A model generated the notes under the pieces. That model ran no database searches. It was not told the DNA's origin and saw nothing but the letters and a program-made list of their open reading frames with translations. From Charina bottae (lineage: Eukaryota > Chordata > Lepidosauria > Squamata > Charinaidae), in NCBI GenBank assembly GCA_023362775.1, contig JALMGJ010000002.1:61802914-61866913 (forward strand): a stretch of 64,000 bases of DNA, in the 5' to 3' direction. Shown one piece after another: positions 47,623 to 59,099 of the stretch (the first letter of the stretch is position 1; every line of letters begins with the position of its first letter). The position numbers and the translations under genes are program-made.

Positions 47623-48279
47623 CAAATACATAAATATTGTTTGGAAAGATAGCCCCTCTGTGTATGAACATTTGTATTCCAGTTCCAATTTGAAATAGAG
47701 TGATACACTTTGACCTCTTGCTATTGTCTAGGACTGGAAGGGCAAAAAACTAGAGAGGATGATGGAAAAAAAGTCATTACGGCTATCAACATTGTCCTGA
47801 TACTTCGCAGAGCAGAGCAGGCAATCAAAAGATGTTAAAGGTAACCATCCTCACTCAGTTGTTGTCAGTGCCTGCAGAATAGCACTATCCATGGCCACAA
47901 TTGTATTTCAGAATGTTGGATCAAGATTGCAGGGATCCACTTTCACTTTGCCAATCAGCCATGAATCTCATTAGGCAGCAGTGTTAGCTACTGCCTTTCA
48001 GGCTAGGTTTCTTTGCATACTGGGATAAAAAAGAAAAAAGAAAAAGAGAATTCCACTTTGTTACATTTTAACACTGGGTTTGTGTATAAGTAGAATTCAG
48101 TCAGAAGCAAATGTTATTCCAATGGAAGCAAGTGGAAACCTAGAAAAAACATATTCAAGGTCTAGACAAAACAGATGAAGTAGCATAAAGGTCAGTTGAA
48201 AATATGCTGTAACAATTCCTAGTCTGTCATTAAATGGTTCCTTAATTTTTCTGTACTAAGAAATAATGACAGCATTACA
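47623..48279. other. no recognisable feature
   Basis: Single-copy-looking sequence. Confidence 0.4.
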
Positions 48280-48560
48280 CACAAACTATTTGCTCCAGAT
48301 GCACAAGACTACCCCAAGACTTAAATAATGTGGGTTTTCCACTTAATTACCAATTTTGATTAGCTGTGGCTTGCATTGATGCAAACAACATTCAAAGATT
48401 CTTCATCATCCATCCCCTTGGCATAATTTGTTTTGCTCAAGTTGGGCTGTGCTCTGTGCTGAATTCATAAATTCTTGAGAGCCATTATTGACTTGATTAG
48501 CTAATTAGAATTGTACCCAAAATGATTCACTTGGTAATTCAGAAGCGGCACATGCCAAGA
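48280..48560. promoter_or_regulatory. candidate conserved non-coding element
   Basis: Repeat-free, with clustered homeodomain-like sites: CTTAATTACC, TTTTGATTAGC, and the perfect palindrome ATTAGCTAAT at 48496-48505. The texture resembles deeply conserved vertebrate enhancers, but this cannot be shown without alignment. Confidence 0.22.
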
Positions 48561-49094
48561 TAAAGGTCCAGCCGAAGATGATAGTTCGAAACCTACCATC
48601 TGAAACAAGCATTTAAGAGGGTCTCAGTAGTTAACAAGATCATAGAAACTCTATACACCAATTTGTTTAATTAATCCATCATGTAAATTCAAGGTCAAAG
48701 CATAACTGATGCTTATTTCTAGGTAATTTATTCCCCCTGTATGTGCATGGATGTGGGTTTGCATGCATATTTATGTCCATTTCAGACTAGAATGGAAAAG
48801 TCCTTGGGGATGGTGAAGGATTAGTGGTTCTCCTTGTCCATTTTGGCTGATAACAATTGCCCCTCCCTAGCTACCTTTTGTTCTGTGAGGTACCTATCCC
48901 TTTTACCTTATCAAAACAACTTTGGAAATCATTAACACAAACATTGCATATGGTATAACAGCTAGTGCTGCAGTGCAGAGCTTGTTTCCAGACCAGAGCA
49001 AAACCTGAGTTTGATTTAATCTAATGCTAACTTCAATTAAAATTAAATCAAACTAATTAAATACAGCTGGTAGGACTACTCTTCATGTCTTTAG

Positions 49095-49265
49095 TGATAT
49101 TCCTATTACTTTTGGAGTGGCTCAGGGACTGCAGAGCCCCAGTTGTAGGTTGGTCAAAGACTGGGAAGACCCCCACTCAAAGGTCTATTCAGCCATGAAG
49201 CTCACTAGATAACCTTGGGCCACTCATTATCCCTCACTCTAAACTATCCCATTGGGTTGTAATAC
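49095..49265 (+). mobile_element. old MIR/CORE-like SINE
   Basis: Contains TATTCAGCCATGAAGCTCAC and AACCTTGGGCCACTCATTAT, the core and post-core motifs of MIR/CORE SINEs. Diverged and lacking a clear tail. Confidence 0.6.
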
Positions 49266-50504
49266 GGAAAGATCTATTAATGTGATAAATAATGACCCCT
49301 TGTCCCCCTCTCCCCCTTCCTCCAGCTTTCTGCTTTGGTTTGCAAGCTCAGTATGTCTGTGTTTTGCAAAACAACCAACTTCAGGGACAAAAGATATATA
49401 TGATTGAGTCTCATGCATAGTCTGGAATCTAGGGGAAAAAAACATATGGGGTTATTTAAATTTAGAGCTGAAGTTGCCATAGTCTCCAGAAAAAGGAGAT
49501 AAAGTCCCAAGATGTTTTTTTAAAATCTAAATGCAATATTCTTCATCCAGAAAAATGCCTTCTATGCTATAGAGTTATTTGAAACAGTGTTACATAAAAT
49601 TATTGGAATGGACTGTTTTAGATATTCTTGTATGGTCTGAAGAAATATATTTCTCTCTGTATCTGTGCGTATGTATGTGAATGTGTATGAGAGGTGGCGA
49701 TGGTAGTAGCAATGCAAAAAGCATTAGTTTTAGAGTTAAATGTTTTATTAGCATTTTGGGATTATCTCTCTTTTTTGCCATTTTGTTGGATGCCTTCTCA
49801 TTTTCTGTGTGTAGAGATGCCATTGATCTAAATAATTAATAGACTTACTTTGGAAGAACTAATTATGAGTTTGTTTTTCTAACCATAAGAAGAATGGGAC
49901 AGAAACATATGTCTCCTAATGAATCTCTTATACAAATTTATATTCCATAAGAATTATAATCTCTTTGCTTAAACCTCTTGTTGGCAAAATATATACTCTA
50001 TATTCCTTTGGTTGTAGCTTCATATATGAGAAGAATCTGTCATGTATTTCTTTTCCACTGAAATGGCATGATCCATCAGAATGACCCACCCATAGTAGTG
50101 TCTAACATCTATCTCAAATTACTTCAAAGTTCAAAAATGCAAATAAAAAGCATGTATTGGAGAAGATTGCTTAGGGAAAAATATTACAAATAATTACAAA
50201 CAAAAATGTATACATTAAGGAAAGATGGTATGTTTAACACATACACAACATTTTTGTTTAACACATAAACAAAATTATGTGTTATTGGGGAAAATAGTGA
50301 TATACAACAAGGTGGGGTATTTTCCTTTTTAGCCACAGAACATTTCATAGAATAGATTCATTCTTGAACACCTGCCTTAGTAACTCGGATCAGTTTTCGG
50401 CTGATCCATATATCCAAATCTATGCCTTTTGTACTCGTGCATTGGATATAAAATCCTATATATTATCTGTTTGTTTTTGATTGAATTTTTTATGCCACAC
50501 TTTT
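49266..50504. other. no recognisable feature
   Basis: AT-rich, single-copy-looking sequence. Confidence 0.4.
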
Positions 50505-50512
50505 TACTAAAT

Positions 50513-50819
50513 CAGGGTTTCTCAACCAGGATTCCGTGGAACCCAAGGGTTCCACAAGAGGTCACTAGGGGTTCCCTGGGAGATCACGATTTATTAAAAA
50601 AATTATTTCAAATTTGGGCAACTTCACATTAAAGAGGTAAGTTTCATTCTTTATTTTTAGTTTAAGAACACTGTTCATGCATATATACAGGCCTACGTAT
50701 GAAAGAATATAATAATTTTGTAACTTCTGGCCTATATTTGAGCCTGAATGTGCAGGGGTTCCCCGAGGCCTGAATAATATTTCAAGGGTTCCTCCAGGGT
50801 CAAAGGTTGAGAAAGGCTG
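50513..50819. mobile_element. hAT MITE (family 2, Charlie-like ends)
   Basis: Ends are CAGGGTTTCTCAACC and GGTTGAGAAAGGCTG, with 8-bp flanks TACTAAAT (50505-50512) and TGCTAAAT (50820-50827) differing at one base. The 307-bp interior is AT-rich in the centre with no transposase. Confidence 0.87.
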
Positions 50820-50827
50820 TGCTAAAT

Positions 50828-51592
50828 GCACAGGAATCATGTGTAATAATACAACACAGGGGAAGCACTGTCAGCAGCACTTCTGGAATTCTTTCCAGCT
50901 CCTTTATCAGCAGTGACCATAGGAAGCATCTGTAGTTTCTTTGTGTAATAAAATCACATGTTGAGTCATGTGTGTACATGTGTTTCTTCTTTCCCCTCAT
51001 GTTGCATCTGTGTGTCTTTCTGTGTGTGTCTGTATGGAGAAGCACCGGCCTGGCTCCATGCACTTTGCTCTGGGTCATGTGACTAGGAGGGAAAAGAGGG
51101 AGGGCTTAGAATGAACAGCCAGCGACATTCTGAGCCGCTGACTGCCATGCACCTCTCCCATAAGGTGATTTTTTTCAGGTTTTTTTCCCCTTTGTAGCCC
51201 CTTGCCTGATCCAGGCCATTTGTGAACTTGATCTGTTTTTTGCTTTTTTTTGCTGGCTTCTCCCTCACATCAGATGGGGTCCACTTCTGTTTTGTTTTCA
51301 AAGAGTCATCCTGCTAATGGACAGACAGAGTCCAAACCCCCCCTTACACTATTTCTCTAACTTTCTGTTGCGTTGGAAAAAATATATAATAATTTGTTGC
51401 ACCAGAGGTATCTGCTTCAAAATGGCAGGCATAGCCAAGCAATCAAAGCCTTCCCACTTTCTAACATACATGTGATGTGTGCTACAGATGCAACCAGGTG
51501 ATCAAAGTCCCATCCCTTTTTAACTCACCATTTTGACATCACTAATGCTCCTGAGGACACCCTGTTTTGCACCATACAGAAGGTCTTTTTTG
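50828..51592. other. no recognisable feature
   Basis: Single-copy-looking sequence. The open frames are short and lack domain signals. Confidence 0.4.
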
Positions 51593-51838
51593 TTGTTTAT
51601 TCGTTCAGTTGCTTCCGACTCTTCGTGACTTCATGGACCAGCCCACGCCAGAGCTTCCTGTCAGCTGTCGCCATCCCCAGCTCCCCCACGGTCGAGTCCG
51701 TCACCTCCAGAATATCATCCATCCATCTTGCCCTTGGTCGGCCCCTCTTCCTTTTGCCTTCCAGTTTCCCTAGCATCAGCATCTTCTCCAGGGTATCCTG
51801 TCTTCTCATTATGTGGCCAAAGTACTTCAGTTTTGCCT
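51593..51838 (-). mobile_element. BovB-related LINE 3' fragment (second subfamily)
   Basis: On the minus strand it encodes DTLEKMLMLGKLEGKRKRGR and HEVTKSRKQLNE, parallel to the C-terminus of the intact BovB (DSLEKTLMLGKTEG; HEVTKSRTRLND), and ends in an AACAA tail at 51593. The divergence suggests a separate RTE subfamily. It is 5'-truncated at a TA-rich boundary. Confidence 0.82.
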
Positions 51839-51935
51839 TATATAATATAATATATAGTATAATATATATATAGTCTTATAATATAAGTCCAGAAGGTCAT
51901 ATTTCTCGAGGTATTACTCATTTAGACAATACCTC

Positions 51936-52150
51936 ATTTATTTATTTGTTAAATTAGATATCCTTTCTTTTCTCCAACAACTCAAGGCAGCCTACACCCT
52001 TCATATTATTCTCACAACAGTAACCCTGTGAGATGTGTTTTGCTGTGTGAGAGTGACCAGCCAAGTTACCCAATGAGTTTCCATGACTAATGGTGTACTG
52101 GAACCAGGGCCTCTCCAATTCTTGTCCAACATCATAACTATTGTACTATA
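51936..52150 (-). mobile_element. old MIR/CORE-like SINE
   Basis: A diverged relative of 36535-36792 on the same strand: a TTTATTTATTTG tail, AACTCAAGGCAGCCTACACC, CCCTGTGAGATG and GAGAGTGACCAGCCAAGTTA are still recognisable. The tRNA head is poorly preserved. Confidence 0.65.
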
Positions 52151-52160
52151 CTTTGAATAA

Positions 52161-52408
52161 AAGGAATTTACCTGTTTCCCTTGTTCCACAGTAATAAGCA
52201 TTACCAAGTTAGTAAATGGTCAGCAAACTGGATATATTGGTAACATCACTATGCCTAAACGATTGACACACATACTGTATATTGTTATTCCTCTTTTTAT
52301 AATAGAAGACTGTTGGGGGATATATACTGTATGAAAGCGCTTTTCAAGTAGCAAAAGGGTGGTAAATCAGGAAAATGGCACAACCTGTTGTCTGTTATCT
52401 GAGATAAG
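52161..52408. other. no recognisable feature
   Basis: Short unassigned interval between a SINE relic and an LTR. Confidence 0.35.
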
Positions 52409-52672
52409 TGTCAGACCTACAAGGTAGACCAGATCAAGAAACCAACTCGACAGGAAGGTTATTATAATACTTTATTGATATAGGCTATAGTAACAGAACC
52501 TTGCAAGTCTGTTTTACCTTCCCTTCCTCTTATGCCCCCATTGAGTCAGAGAGGACCCACCCGAAGCTTCTTAATACTATCGCCTTTTCCAGGGCTTAAG
52601 GAATGCTTCTGCCCTTATTTGTATAACGGCTTTTGAATATTCCCCTCAAGGCTATCTCCATGGCTCTCTACA
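52409..52672 (-). mobile_element. LTR-like repeat (family X, copy 1)
   Basis: On the minus strand it starts TGTAGAGAGCC and ends GGTCTGACA, with a polyadenylation signal CAATAAAG about 60 bases before the end, the layout of a retroviral-type LTR. Related copies lie at 58109-58371 and near 59100-59360. No 5-bp target duplication was found, so the limits are provisional. Confidence 0.55.
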
Positions 52673-52761
52673 GTAGGAGGCAGAATAATGGGCTTAGTTA
52701 GAGAAAACCAGGTTCCTAATGGAAAGAACACTTTGACAGCAGAAATAATTAGCAAGGGAAA

Positions 52762-52979
52762 TAGTGAGGTCCTCTTCATTGGAAGAAGCAGTGACTAGAG
52801 CAATGTTTCTCAACCTCAGCACCTTTAAGCTCTGTGGACTTCAACTCCCAGAATTCCCCAGCCAGCTATGCTATGCTGGGTGGGGAATTCTGGGAGTTGA
52901 AGTCCACACAGCTTAAAGGTGCTGAGGTTGAGAAACATTGCTCTAGTCACTGCTTCTTCCAATGAAGAGGACCTCACTA
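52762..52979. repeat. near-perfect 218-bp palindrome built on a fold-back MITE
   Basis: Two 105-bp arms (52762-52866 and 52875-52979) are reverse complements at about 103 of 105 positions, around an 8-base centre. The inner part is the left half of the palindromic MITE family (CAATGTTTCTCAACC). The outer 39 bp of each arm is flanking DNA that is not part of the MITE. Beyond the right arm a remnant of the MITE's right terminus, GAAACACTG, follows at about 52984. Confidence 0.93.
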
Positions 52980-52984
52980 AAAAG

Positions 52985-54369
52985 AAACACTGGTCTAGAA
53001 AACCACCTGTCAGGTCTACTTTAATTTGAACTTAGATTTGGATCTGGGTTGGATTTGGATTCTGTCCCGAGAAGAGGGTTAAATTCAGTTGCCTAAAAGG
53101 CCCTTTCCAACTCTGAGATTCCATGTTCCTAATTTCTGAATGGTACAGTGTATGAACTACATTTCATGTAGCAAACTTTCAAAGGAAGAAGCTGACTTAA
53201 ATATGATGAAGTCCACAGTGATTGGACAATCAGCTCCAAGTTTGACAGTAATACTCCTAGTCATTATGGAGCCATGTAATTTGAATATTTCACCTATAAA
53301 CATCATGATAAATCAGTATGATTTAATTAAAATTATAGGTCAATTAGTGAGCATAACATCTCAGTGAATAAGTGAGTATAGTTGCCATTGGTAATAAAAC
53401 CTTGATTCGTCTTATTACAGCAGTAAAGCGGAACTGCCTTCTCAAACCACCTGTTAACACAGAGAACGTGTCTATGGGAACATGCACAGTTCAGTCACAA
53501 AGCTTTGCAATACAAAGCTCAAAGTTTTGTAGGACTAGCAAAGAGATCCTGGAGAGCAAGTGTAGAGAAATCCCTGTTCACAATACATGAATCATTTATT
53601 TGTGTATAGATCAACTGCTTATATCTATGGAGCCTGGAGTTTTCCTCTATTTCACTGATCAGATGTGCAAAATAAAAACTGAACAGTTTATTGAGTGAAT
53701 ATATTTAAATAGTCTGAAATTACAATAACAGTGAAGGTCCAGCATGGTCTAGCCAGGGAGCCAATTAAAGCACTTCAGAGAAAAAAATGAAAATAGGAAG
53801 ACAACTAAGTACAGCTGAGAAATTCCTGTGCTTAATTTTTTAAAACAAATTTATTGAATGTGCACTCCCTGAAACCATACAAAAATGTGAATGCAATTTC
53901 CACCGGTGTTCCCGCATTTCTGAATTTTGCTCTGCAGTTTCATAAAAGTATAAAAAGTACAAGTATTAAAGGAATGTACAGAGAAAAATGGGTGAAAGCA
54001 ATGTACAAATTTTTTTATCCTTTGGGGGGAAAAAAGTGTACACAGAAATGCATGTGTGTATGTGTATAAGAAAAGTGAAAAGAACTATTAACTTAGTGCA
54101 GATGTTTTTTTTAAAGAATCAGAAATTAATCTGGAAACTGGATAGAATGAGCCAAAGCTTGGGACAATGAAAAGACAGACTGAAAGCGATGAGAAGGAAG
54201 GGCAGATCCTTTGATGACTGAGTCTGCATTTAACATACCGCACGGAGTGGGAGAAGAAGGCCTAGATGTGCTCCAGAGCTTCTCAGCCAGATCAGCTGTA
54301 TAGCTGTGAGCATTCCACAGCATTCCTTTAGCTGAACATGACTCTCCTTGGGGGCGAGGAGGGGCAGCA
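52985..54369. other. no recognisable feature
   Basis: AT-rich sequence with short open frames. No gene or known repeat is supported. Confidence 0.4.
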
Positions 54370-54560
54370 GCTTCTGCTGCTGGGGTCAGGTAGACACTAC
54401 TTGCTGCTGTTTCACATCTTTGGCTCTGTTGTTCCTTTCACCTCATGGATACCCCCCTGAGGACATCCCTTGCAGATCTTGTAATCTTGTAGATTAGCCA
54501 GGATCTTTCCAGGCTAAAGAAAAACATTTCTAACTTTAAAAGTTTTAGGGGGGAAAAAAG
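54370..54560 (+). repeat. unidentified dispersed or duplicated repeat, copy 1
   Basis: Aligns with 55868-56055 in the same orientation: shared GGTCAGGTAGACACTA, TTTGGCTCTGTTGTTCCTTTC, GGACATCCCTTGCAG and AGCCAGGATCTTTCCAGG. I do not recognise the family. It could be a local duplication or a dispersed element. Confidence 0.8.
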
Positions 54561-55404
54561 ACTAACCACCATAGATCCAGGTCCCCAGGCAAGACAAGAG
54601 CCAAATACAGTGCTGAGATGAGAGCCTGGTAAGTGCAAAGGGAATAGGCCTGTTTCAATAATCCTCAAACCAGACTGGATTGAACCATCATTAGTAAAAC
54701 AACCAAGGAGTCAGAGGAAGAGGAATAACAAAGAGCCAGACAGCATGTAGTAATGGTTTAGCAACTAAAATGACTTTCATAGTTACAGATTATTCTCTTA
54801 GAGTGAATAAAGAGTATGATTTTTTAAAAAAAACTTTTATAAGTATGTGAGATGGCGGCTATATAAATGTGATGGATGAATGAATCAATCAATCAATAAA
54901 TCAATAAAATGTGTCTTCAGAATAAAATGCTCTTACCTTATTCTACTTGTATGGAGGTGTGTTTTGCAATAATATATATGCTATTTCTAAAATAGTCTTA
55001 CAGACCTAACTTTTAATTGTACTCCTATTGATATTCTTAAAGCTTTTCACCTAGATTCACACCTAGATTCCTGTAACTTATTCTTTTAGACCATTAAGTG
55101 ATTCCTCTGCTTTGTTACATATAAACTATGCCTTCTTTGAACAATTTGGGTTTCCCCTTTCCTTTCCTACTGTACTGGTTCTTTCCCATGGAGATTAGCT
55201 TGTGCTTTCAAAGACAGGGAGGAGGGAGAAGAGGAAAGGAGAACAGCTGGCTGGCTAACTTCTTCTCCCTGAAGTTCTGTTTATCTCTAAATACTCCCCT
55301 GAAAAGCCAGCACCTGGACCATCCACATCAGCTGCTCCAGGATTAGTGTGTCTTTTCAGTGTGAAGACGTAATGTGCTGTGAGAATAACCTTGAGAAACT
55401 GGAG
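54561..55404. other. no recognisable feature
   Basis: Single-copy-looking DNA with a short AATC-rich run near 54885-54910. Confidence 0.4.
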
Positions 55405-55836
55405 CAGAGCTTTCCAAACTTTTCAGGTTGGTGACACACTTTTTAGACATGCATCATTTCGCAACACACTCTTACAGCAGGGCACAAGGCAGGCACTAGG
55501 ACCTGTGTGGAATCCTGGCAGGGCAGGTTTGGAGGCAGCCAGGCACAAGGCAGGCACTAGGACCTGCGTGGAATCCTGGCAGGGCAGGTTTGGAGGCAGC
55601 AGGGCACAAGGCAGGCACAAGGACCTGTGCAGAATCCTGACAGGGCAGGTTTGGAGGCAGCCAGGCACAAGGCAGGCACTAGGACCTGTGCGGAATCCTG
55701 ACAGGGCAGGTTTTGAGGCAGCAGGGCACAAGGCAGGCACTAGGACCTGTGCGGAATCCTGGCAGGGCTCAGAGGCAGCAGCAGCCGCGACACACCCAGA
55801 CACTGCAGCCGACACACTAACGTGTCCCGACACACA
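55405..55836. mobile_element. hAT MITE (family 1, copy 4, inverted) with an expanded minisatellite
   Basis: Starts with the family end CAGAGCTTTCCAAACT and contains TGGTGACACACTTTTTAGAC and ACACCCAGACACTGCAGCCG, which are the reverse complement of the copy at 39731. The opposite terminal repeat is missing: the element stops at about 55836 and the unidentified repeat at 55868 follows shortly after. Confidence 0.8.
55491..55775. repeat. 61-bp minisatellite, about 4.6 units
   Basis: The unit begins AGGCACTAGGACCTGTG and recurs at 55491, 55552, 55613, 55674 and 55735, a strict 61-bp spacing. The related MITE at 39731 has only about two units. Open frames on both strands are produced by the repeat, whose three-unit period is divisible by three. 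Confidence 0.95.
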
Positions 55837-55867
55837 TCTTCTCCTCTGCCAACACTTTTTCTGCTTT

Positions 55868-56055
55868 CTGCTCCTGCTGTTGGGATCAGGTAGACGCTAG
55901 TTGCTGTTGCACACCTTTGGCTCTGTTGTTCCTTTCTCCCCATTGATGACCCCAAGGACATCCCTTGCAGAGGTTGTAGGGCAGCCAGGATCTTTCCAGG
56001 CCAAAGGAAAAAATGTCTAAATTTAAAACGTTTAGGGGAAAAAAAGTCTCAGCTA
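55868..56055 (+). repeat. unidentified dispersed or duplicated repeat, copy 2
   Basis: Second copy of 54370-54560, about 85% similar by eye. Its left edge lies near the broken end of the hAT MITE. Confidence 0.8.
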
Positions 56056-56414
56056 AGGCAACTTGTCCTGCCACCAAACTGTAGAACACTTTTGTGAACA
56101 AAAACAAGATATGGTGAGAGAGCCAGAGATATTTCCTAGAACATAAATAGGTAGACACTGTGGATGCTATGATACATTTCTCTGAGGGAGACACTTATCT
56201 GGCAAAAGATTTCAGTATTTCTGCAAAAGGGAACAACAGGTCAATATTGGTTTTGCTGTTATCATAGTGCCAATTAATGTCTTGAAATGAAAACACTCCG
56301 TTGCTGTCCCTTTCTTTCTGACATCTAAAGGGACTGAATCCCAACTAATTATATCAACACGAAGCCTGACAGATACATCTACCTTACCTCTGATTTTTCT
56401 GCTTCTTTTGCAAT

Positions 56415-56655
56415 TTATTTATTTAATTTTTATCCCGCCTTTATTATTTTTATAAATAACTCAAGGCAGCGAACATACCTAATACTCCTTCCTCCTCCTA
56501 TTTTCCCCACAACAACAACCCTGTGAGGTGAGTTGGGCTGAGAGAGAGTGACTGGCCCAAGGTCACCCAGCCGGCTTTCATGCCTAAGGCGGGACTAGAA
56601 CTCTCAGTCTCCTGGTTTCTAGCCCAGCACCTTAACCACTAGACCAAACTGGCAA
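56415..56655 (-). mobile_element. MIR/CORE-like tRNA SINE (copy 2)
   Basis: Very similar to 36535-36792 on the same strand, including GTGACTGGCCCAAGGTCACC (plus-strand view), AACAACAACCCTGTGAGGTG, and a tRNA-like head at the right end (GAACTCTCAGTCTCCTGG; ACCACTAGACCA). Confidence 0.87.
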
Positions 56656-57919
56656 TGCAGGTCTCACTAGTGATAAGGACTAACCGCTACAGATTTTGCT
56701 ACAGATTCTGCACGAATCCATTTGAATCCCATTTTAAAATATGTGGGCATTTTCAATGGGGTCTTTGCACCAATTCAGAATTAGCTCTGAACTTCACCAT
56801 TCCTATTATACTGTGAGTGTTTGAAACGGAGTGGTTGTTTTCCAGTTTCTCTCACAGTTCTCCAAAATTGGAACATACTTTTCTTTTGCAGTGCTGCAGG
56901 CGTTGTTTAGACTATATCTCCCCTTCTTCCCCATTCTAGCTTGCATAGCAGCATGCAACCATGGTTAGAAGGAGAAGAACCTGATTATAGAAATATCAGT
57001 ATTTCTAGCCTTTCACCTTTGCAACTTGTAAAAAGGTTTGAAATGTAAGAGGAAGCTAGTTTTACAGCCAGAAATCTTTCCTCATGATCTGCAGAAGCTC
57101 AGGAGTTGGGTCACTGACTGGATGGCTTTTTAAAAACTCTCTTATATGTCAGCTAGAGGGGTGCATTACCTCTTAGGAAAAAAACTTTTTCCTAATTATG
57201 CACTTGTATCTCAGTCTCTGACCTAAGTACATAATTCAGGGCATTTGCATGATGACATCAACATGCATGTTTTTCAATTTACACCTTCCCCCTTATACAT
57301 CCATGCCATATGAATGTATATTCATAGCATCTCTTTTGTGACCTCAGAGCCCCACTTCAGAATGGTGGGGCTGAAAAATGTGAGCCCTTCTTTGCACTGT
57401 GGGGTCTGAGACAAAATGAGTGATTCAAGACCTGCAAAATTTTAAGGGAATCTATTTAACTCCATTTTAAAACTACTAAAACCACAAATGGCCTCTGTCC
57501 ATGCCCTCTTGTGTAACTTAGACCTTGAAATACCATGTAGACCTTGAAATGCCACATACTGTAGCTGGTGTGGTCTTTAAACTGATAGAAAGTATATACC
57601 CTATTTACACCCTTAAGAACTAATGATTGCAACATGAAATGATGCTTTGATATGATGTACTGTGATTGGGATAGTCCCATTGAGAGATGAACTTTGCTTG
57701 GGCCTGGAACTACTGTATACCACAATGTAGCTTATCTCCCAGAGTTGGAAAACGGTTGGAAAAGGAATTATAAATGTCATATAACATAACCTCCACAAAG
57801 CCAGGATGATGGCAAAATATCTTAAATAAATGTGTGAAGGAGATTAAAGATATAACAACACAGACAGAATATAGCAGGGTAAATTCAGGTTTAACTCTTG
57901 CTTTGCCTCACTCAATACT
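56656..57919. other. no recognisable feature
   Basis: Single-copy-looking DNA. A tiny tandem duplication, TAGACCTTGAAATRCCA, lies near 57518-57555. Confidence 0.4.
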
Positions 57920-57927
57920 TATTAGAG

Positions 57928-57997
57928 CAGTGTTTCTCAACTTTGGCAACTTTAAGATGTGTGGACTTCAACTCACAGAATTCCCCAGCCAGCCATG
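57928..57997 (+). mobile_element. half copy of the palindromic hAT-like MITE, with intact target duplication
   Basis: Starts CAGTGTTTCTCAA and stops at CCAGCCAGCCATG, the centre of the complete MITE. Perfect 8-bp repeats TATTAGAG flank it at 57920-57927 and 57998-58005. One arm of the palindrome is therefore missing while the insertion scar is complete. Confidence 0.85.
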
Positions 57998-58108
57998 TAT
58001 TAGAGGAAAGTATGACATCGAAGGGGTCTGCTTGGCCCGTTCAATAAAACTGTAAAAATTTTTAATGGCAGTTGCATTACCAGAAGTATAATGGAAATAC
58101 TGGAACAG

Positions 58109-58371
58109 TGTCAGCCCTTCAAGGTAGTTCAGACTAAGAATCCAATGTCTTGTAGATCAGTACTAATTTTATTGTAAAGCCATAGTAACAGAATCATGCA
58201 AGTCTGAATGCTCTTCCCCCTCCCTCCCTTTGTCTTCATGAGAATTAGGGAGGGGTTTGTCTGAGACATTTACCCACCTTCCATCTCTGTCCCGGCCTCC
58301 AGCCTCTTTTATCTGACTGTTGTAGTGGCTTTTCCTCCTGTCCCTCAAGGCCATTCCCTCTGCCCTCTACA
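58109..58371 (-). mobile_element. LTR-like repeat (family X, copy 2)
   Basis: Same layout as 52409-52672: plus-strand TGTCAGCCCTTCAAGGTAG at the left, a minus-strand CAATAAAA polyadenylation signal, shared AGTAACAGAATCATGCAAGTC, and a right edge at CCTCTACA. Confidence 0.55.
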
Positions 58372-59099
58372 TCAGTGTTTGGTGGTTATATTAAAAAGTT
58401 GAAAAGAGCTAGGGCAGATATAGCAAAATAAAGTTGGTAAATATGTTTGACCATCTCTCCCTGACAGAAAAAGCAGTGTCTGGAGGTGATAAGGTCAGTC
58501 TGGAAAAATAGCTGGGAGTGAAACATATAAGATTTTCACAGAAAGAGTGTCTCTCATGCTGGGGGGATAAAAAGTTGAAATGGGCTAAGGAACTGGTGGG
58601 AGGAGCTGTAGTTGGAACTAGAGGGAAAAGAGGAAGGCTGGTAAACCTGGTTGTGTTTAGGGAGTTTGGACTGCTGAAGACCTGCAGGTTCCAGGATAGA
58701 CTAAAGGCCACTGAAAAACTTCCCGAGTGAAGGAAGATCAACAAAGATTGAGGAGGAACAGTTTTCAAGGGATAAGTTTACTCTGTGCAGAATTTCCAGA
58801 GGGAAAAGAGCATCTGAAGATAATAAGATCTACGTTCTGCTAGCCACAAGAACAAATTTGGGTGCTGTATTTTTTGTCAGTTTGGTCCTGAGAATGCCCA
58901 GCCCCTACGTCCCAGCGAGAAGGCCAGTTTTACATTCTTTGTAGTAAAGTCTTAGAATAACACAAAAAGGAAAATCATAGTTGGCAACTCATTATTTCAA
59001 GGAGCTTGCAGCACCCATTGGTTTATGGTGTGTGCTGTCTTCCAGGAGTACAGATCAGAATATGACAGAACAATTTCCAAGACTTATCCTTTCCTGATC
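58372..59099. other. unassigned interval between two LTR-like repeats
   Basis: It could be residual internal sequence of an LTR element, because both bordering repeats have the same orientation, but no gag, pol or env motif is visible. Confidence 0.3.

Noticed and set aside
55423..55833. 136-codon minus-strand and 173-codon plus-strand open frames
   Set aside because: They are produced by the 61-bp minisatellite within a hAT MITE and show protein-level repeats only because three units make a multiple of three bases.
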